A DNA stretch of 47,625 nt from Nostoc parmelioides FACHB-3921. GTDB lineage: Bacteria; Cyanobacteriota; Cyanobacteriia; Cyanobacteriales; Nostocaceae. The stretch is taken from the NCBI RefSeq assembly GCF_014696625.1, contig NZ_JACJQL010000045.1, forward strand, positions 1-47,625. Reading direction: 5' to 3'. A model generated the notes under the pieces. The model was not told where the DNA came from. It made no database searches and saw nothing but the letters and a program-made list of their open reading frames with translations. Positions 44,919-47,625 of this stretch are shown piece by piece; positions within the stretch are counted from its first letter, which is position 1, and every line of letters starts with the position of its first letter. Made by a program: the position numbers and the translations under genes.

Positions 44919-46832
44919 ATGAGCCAAATCACTATTCAGTGTCGTCTTGTAGCTTCTGAGCCATCACGTCATCAACTATGGAAGTTGATGGCAGATTTAA
45001 ATACGCCACTGATTAATGAATTATTGGTTCAAGTAGCTCAACATCCTGAGTTTGAAACTTGGCGACAAAAGGGCAAACACCCGACTGGTATTGTCAAAGA
45101 ACTATGTCAGCCTTTGAAAACTGACCCTCGTTTCATCGGTCAACCAGGGCGATTTTACACGAGTGCGATTGCCACAGTGAATTACATCTACAAATCTTGG
45201 TTTGCATTGATGAAGCGATCGCAATCCCAACTAGAAGGTAAAATGCGCTGGTTGGAAATGCTCAAAAGCGATACCGAATTAGTAGAAGCTAGTGGAGTTA
45301 CTTTAGAGAGTCTTCGTCGTAAAGCTGCTGAAATACTGGCTCAATTTGCTCCCCAGACAGATACAGTTGAGGCACAACCAGCGAAAGGAAAGAAGCGTAA
45401 GAAAACCAAAAAATCAAAAAATTCAGATCGCGATCGCAGTATCTCTAAAACTTTGTTTGAGTCTTACCGCGACACAGAAGATATTTTGACTTATTGTGCA
45501 ATTAGCTATCTTCTCAAGAATGGGTGCAAAATGAATGATAAAGAGGAAGACACTCAAAAGTTTGCTAAACGCCGTCGTAAGCTTGAGATTCAGATTGAAC
45601 GCCTGAGAGAACAGCTAGAGGCACGAATTCCCAAAGGTCGAGATTTAACAGATGGCAAATGGTTAGAAACTCTTTTGCTTGCCACTCATAATGTTCCTGA
45701 AAATGAAGTGGAGGCGAAATTTTGGCAAGACAGTCTTCTAAAAAAATCGAGCAAAATACCTTTCCCAGTTGCTTATGAAACTAACGAAGACATGACTTGG
45801 TTTAAAAACGAGCGTGGACGTATTTGTGTGAAATTCAATGGATTAAGTGAGCATAGCTTCCAAGTCTACTGTGATACTCGCCATTTACACTGGTTTCAAC
45901 GCTTTTTAGAAGACCAACAAATTAAGCACAACAGCAAAAACCAACACTCTAGCAGCCTATTCACTCTCCGCAGTGGACGTATTACTTGGCAAGAAGAGGA
46001 AGGTAAAAGCGAACCTTGGAAAGTTAACCGCTTAATCCTTTACTGTTCTGTAGATACTCGCCTGTGGACGGCTGAAGGAACAAATCTAGTCAGAGAAGAA
46101 AAAGCAGAAGAAATTGCTAAAACTATCACCCAAACAAAAGCCAAAGGCGAACTCAACGATAAACAACAAGCTCATATAAAACGGAAAAACTCTTCTCTAG
46201 CCAGAATTAATAACCCCTTTCCCCGTCCCACCAAGCCATTATATAAAGGTCAATCTCATATTCTGGTTGGTGTCAGCCTTGGTCTTGAGAAACCTACAAC
46301 AGTAGCAGTAGTAGACGGCACTACAAGTAAAGTCATTACCTACCGCAGCATTAAACAATTACTGGGTGATAATTACAGACTGCTAAATAGACAGCGACAA
46401 CAAAAACACACCTTATCCCACCAACGCCAAGTAGCTCAAATAGAGGCTGCACCTAATCAATTTGGGGAATCAGAGTTAGGGCAGTATGTAGACAGATTAC
46501 TAGCTAAAGAAATTGTAGCGATCGCCCAAACATATAAAGCTGGCTCTATTGTCCTGCCTAAATTGGGCGATATGCGAGAACAGGTACAAAGTGAAATTCA
46601 AGCAAAAGCCGAACAAAAATCGGACTTGATAGAAGTTCAACAAAAATATGCCAAACAGTACCGAGTTAGTGTCCATCAGTGGAGCTATGGTCGATTGATT
46701 GCAAGTATTCAAAGTCAGGCAGCTAAAGTCGGAATTGTGATAGAGGAATCGAAACAACCCATTCGAGGTAGCCCACAGGAAAAAGCGAGAGAATTGGCGA
46801 TCACTGCTTATAATTCTCGCCAAAGAACCTAA
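44919..46832 (+). CDS. cas12k: Cas12k, nuclease-dead effector of the CAST
   Basis: The RNA-guided target-binding protein, 637 residues from the ATG at 44919 (MSQITIQCRLVASEPSRHQL), the family's usual start. A longer frame from 44886 would run through the operator and is unlikely. Residues LWKLMADLNTPLINELL and KTDPRFIGQPGRFYTSAI are highly characteristic of V-K effectors. A Lys-rich linker (GKKRKKTKKSKNSDRDR) lies near 155-172. The RuvC-like part reads VGVSLGLEKPTTVAVVD, lacking the first catalytic Asp, so no cleavage is expected, as in all Cas12k. It works with the tracrRNA just downstream and with TniQ and TnsC. Confidence 0.97.
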   Translation: MSQITIQCRLVASEPSRHQLWKLMADLNTPLINELLVQVAQHPEFETWRQKGKHPTGIVKELCQPLKTDPRFIGQPGRFYTSAIATVNYIYKSWFALMKRSQSQLEGKMRWLEMLKSDTELVEASGVTLESLRRKAAEILAQFAPQTDTVEAQPAKGKKRKKTKKSKNSDRDRSISKTLFESYRDTEDILTYCAISYLLKNGCKMNDKEEDTQKFAKRRRKLEIQIERLREQLEARIPKGRDLTDGKWLETLLLATHNVPENEVEAKFWQDSLLKKSSKIPFPVAYETNEDMTWFKNERGRICVKFNGLSEHSFQVYCDTRHLHWFQRFLEDQQIKHNSKNQHSSSLFTLRSGRITWQEEEGKSEPWKVNRLILYCSVDTRLWTAEGTNLVREEKAEEIAKTITQTKAKGELNDKQQAHIKRKNSSLARINNPFPRPTKPLYKGQSHILVGVSLGLEKPTTVAVVDGTTSKVITYRSIKQLLGDNYRLLNRQRQQKHTLSHQRQVAQIEAAPNQFGESELGQYVDRLLAKEIVAIAQTYKAGSIVLPKLGDMREQVQSEIQAKAEQKSDLIEVQQKYAKQYRVSVHQWSYGRLIASIQSQAAKVGIVIEESKQPIRGSPQEKARELAITAYNSRQRT

Positions 46833-46863
46833 TTGACAAAAAGCAGAACCTTGAAAATAGAAT
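46833..46863 (+). promoter_or_regulatory. Putative tracrRNA promoter
   Basis: TTGACA (46833-46838) and TAGAAT (46858-46863), spaced 19 bp, lie directly after the cas12k stop. They would place the start near 46870, where the conserved tracrRNA 5' end begins. Confidence 0.55.
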
Positions 46864-46870
46864 AGATATA

Positions 46871-47107
46871 ACTAATAGCGCCGCAGTTCATGCTTTGTTT
46901 AAAGCCAATGTACTGTGTAAATGTGGGTTAGTTTGACTGTTGGAAAACAGTCTTGCTTTCTGACCCTGGTAGCTGCCCACCTTGATGCTGCTGTCCCTTG
47001 AGGACAGGAATAAGGTGCGCCCCCAGTAATAGAGGTGCGGGTTTACCGCAGTGGTGGCTACCGAATCACCTCCGATCAAGGAGGAACCCACCTTAATTAT
47101 TTTTTTT
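46871..47107 (+). ncRNA. Type V-K tracrRNA
   Basis: The sequence closely follows the Scytonema hofmanni CAST tracrRNA as I know it: it starts ACTAATAGCGCCGCAG and holds GTTAGTTTGACTGTTGG, TTGCTTTCTGACCCTGGTAG, a stem around GCTGTCCCTTGAGGACAG, then GTGGTGGCTACCGAATCACC and TCCGATCAAGGAGG. It ends with the anti-repeat AACCCACC, which can pair with GGCGGGTT of the CRISPR repeat with one mismatch. A run of eight T follows at 47100-47107. It forms the Cas12k scaffold with crRNA and contacts TniQ. Confidence 0.93.
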
Positions 47108-47149
47108 GGCGAATCGAAGCGGGGTCAATTTCCCTGGGAAGCTGCCAAA
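47105..47149 (+). other. Conserved-looking hairpin between tracrRNA and array
   Basis: TTTGGC (47105-47110) pairs with GCCAAA (47144-47149), with GGGG/CCC inside. A similar block follows the tracrRNA in the Scytonema CAST as I recall. It may be a 3' end or processing structure of the tracrRNA-array transcript. Confidence 0.5.
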
Positions 47150-47294
47150 CTTTCAAATCGCTTAGTGGTTAAGGCTTGTAGCTTTTATCATGTCAGTTAA
47201 TTTACTTTTTTAAGTGTTCACAGACAGGCGATTTTGGCAGACCTGACAAAAATGCTTCTGAAAGTCTTTGCTAGTGAAGGATTTGAGGCGCTGA

Positions 47295-47477
47295 GTTTCA
47301 ATACCCCTCACAGCTTGGGGCGGGTTGAAAGAAGCCCCAAGCATCCACACATTGGGTTGCTTCAGCGTTTCAATACCCCTCACAGCTTGGGGCGGGTTGA
47401 AAGATATATTTAATTATAGGTAATCAATGAATAAGCGAGAGTTTCAATACCCCTCACAGCTTGGGGCGGGTTGAAAG
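47295..47477 (+). CRISPR. Type V-K CRISPR array, three repeats visible
   Basis: Three identical 37-nt repeats (47295-47331, 47367-47403, 47441-47477) begin GTTTCAATACCCCTCACAGC and end GGGGCGGGTTGAAAG. The inner part folds (CCCC with GGGG), and the 3' part matches the tracr anti-repeat. The two complete spacers are 35 nt (47332-47366) and 37 nt (47404-47440). Neither matches sequence I can find elsewhere in the window. What follows the third repeat may be a third spacer that is cut short, since no fourth repeat appears within 147 nt. Confidence 0.97.
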
Positions 47478-47539
47478 CTTGACGAATAGCATCTATCAAG
47501 TTCACCTTTTGTAGTTTTTAGGACTTACGCATTGACAAA

Positions 47540-47625
47540 ATGGCAAAAGAGTGGATTGATAAAAAGTATCATCTACTCACTAGGTATCGAACAATCAGAG
47601 AAATCAGCAAACCCTCGACAGCACA
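47540..47625 (+). CDS. Possible 5' end of an ORF running off the window
   Basis: ATG at 47540 opens a frame (MAKEWIDKKYHLLTRYRTIR) still open at the window end, 28 codons in. It lies just after AGGACTTACGCA (47520-47531), which resembles the termini of some cyanobacterial insertion sequences. It could be a transposase start or chance. No ribosome site is seen. Confidence 0.25.
   Translation, partial: MAKEWIDKKYHLLTRYRTIREISKPSTA

Larger units (their letters stand above)
28044..47625 (+). mobile_element. Type V-K CRISPR-associated Tn7-like transposon (CAST), right end not in window
   Basis: The element begins at TGTCGATTGCC (28044) and runs past the window end. In order it holds the left end, tnsB, tnsC, tniQ, a TnsB-core ORF, a defence cargo (YgjP-like protease, hsdR, RT with structured leader, DarG, DarT, hsdS, coiled-coil subunit, hsdM), cvkR, cas12k, tracrRNA and CRISPR array. 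This is the canonical V-K order, with cargo between tniQ and the Cas12k module. The Cas12k-guide complex, TniQ and TnsC direct TnsB to insert the element downstream of a target. There is no tnsA, as usual for V-K, so cointegrate formation is expected. The five bases before the left end are TTAAC. Their matching copy lies outside the window, so the exact boundary is inferred. Confidence 0.93.

Noticed and set aside
47520..47625. CAST right end at CGACA near 47616
   Set aside because: CGACA alone matches the left terminus in inverted form, but the following bases (GCACA) do not match TTAAC, and no inverted TnsB repeats precede it.

Overview
The window is chromosomal DNA of a filamentous, heterocyst-type cyanobacterium (Nostoc/Anabaena/Trichormus). 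The signs are many HIP1 sites (GCGATCGC), several short tandemly repeated repetitive (STRR) sequences between and inside genes, a psb30 photosystem II gene, a carotenoid desaturase-type flavoprotein, and a type V-K CRISPR-associated transposon (CAST).

Left part (1-12.6 kb, all minus strand): a two-partner secretion operon. One outer-membrane TpsB transporter (10813-12579) is followed by four large secreted TpsA exoproteins (8303-10762, 5472-8216, 2892-5408, 373-2826). At 86-250 lies a short remnant that keeps only the signal peptide and first residues of a fifth TpsA. From 12.8 to 27.7 kb come ordinary housekeeping and envelope genes: a zinc dehydrogenase, a GT2 glycosyltransferase with a TVP38/DedA-like protein, two GT39-type membrane glycosyltransferases, two small unrecognised proteins, a CrtD/CrtI-like desaturase, an M16 peptidase, a fructosamine-kinase-family protein, RecJ, psb30 and a YkgJ-type cysteine-cluster protein. 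STRRs have entered the reading frames of recJ and probably the M16 peptidase.

Right part (about 28044 to the window end): a type V-K CAST of more than 19.5 kb whose right end is not visible. The left end has five TnsB-type sites and a terminator hairpin, and it cuts a small host reading frame. Then come tnsB-tnsC-tniQ, a second ORF holding only a TnsB catalytic core, a defence cargo, the MerR-type repressor gene cvkR, cas12k, the tracrRNA and a CRISPR array of three repeats. The layout closely resembles the AnCAST of Anabaena sp. PCC 7120, where CvkR represses cas12k and tnsB. Matching ACAT-NN-ATGT dyads sit at both promoters here.

The cargo (32.6-44.3 kb) holds a type I restriction-modification system (hsdM, a separate coiled-coil subunit, hsdS, hsdR, and a YgjP-like metallopeptidase overlapping hsdR), a complete DarTG DNA ADP-ribosylation toxin-antitoxin pair, and, on the opposite strand, a group II-like reverse transcriptase. 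The RT is preceded by about 235 nt that fold on paper into nested stems, a GAAA-capped hairpin and an H-type pseudoknot. This RT plus structured leader is the best candidate here for an undescribed system; other points of interest are the second TnsB core, the palindromic insertion inside tniQ, and an 83-bp dyad next to the transposon that looks like two transposon ends separated by 5 bp.
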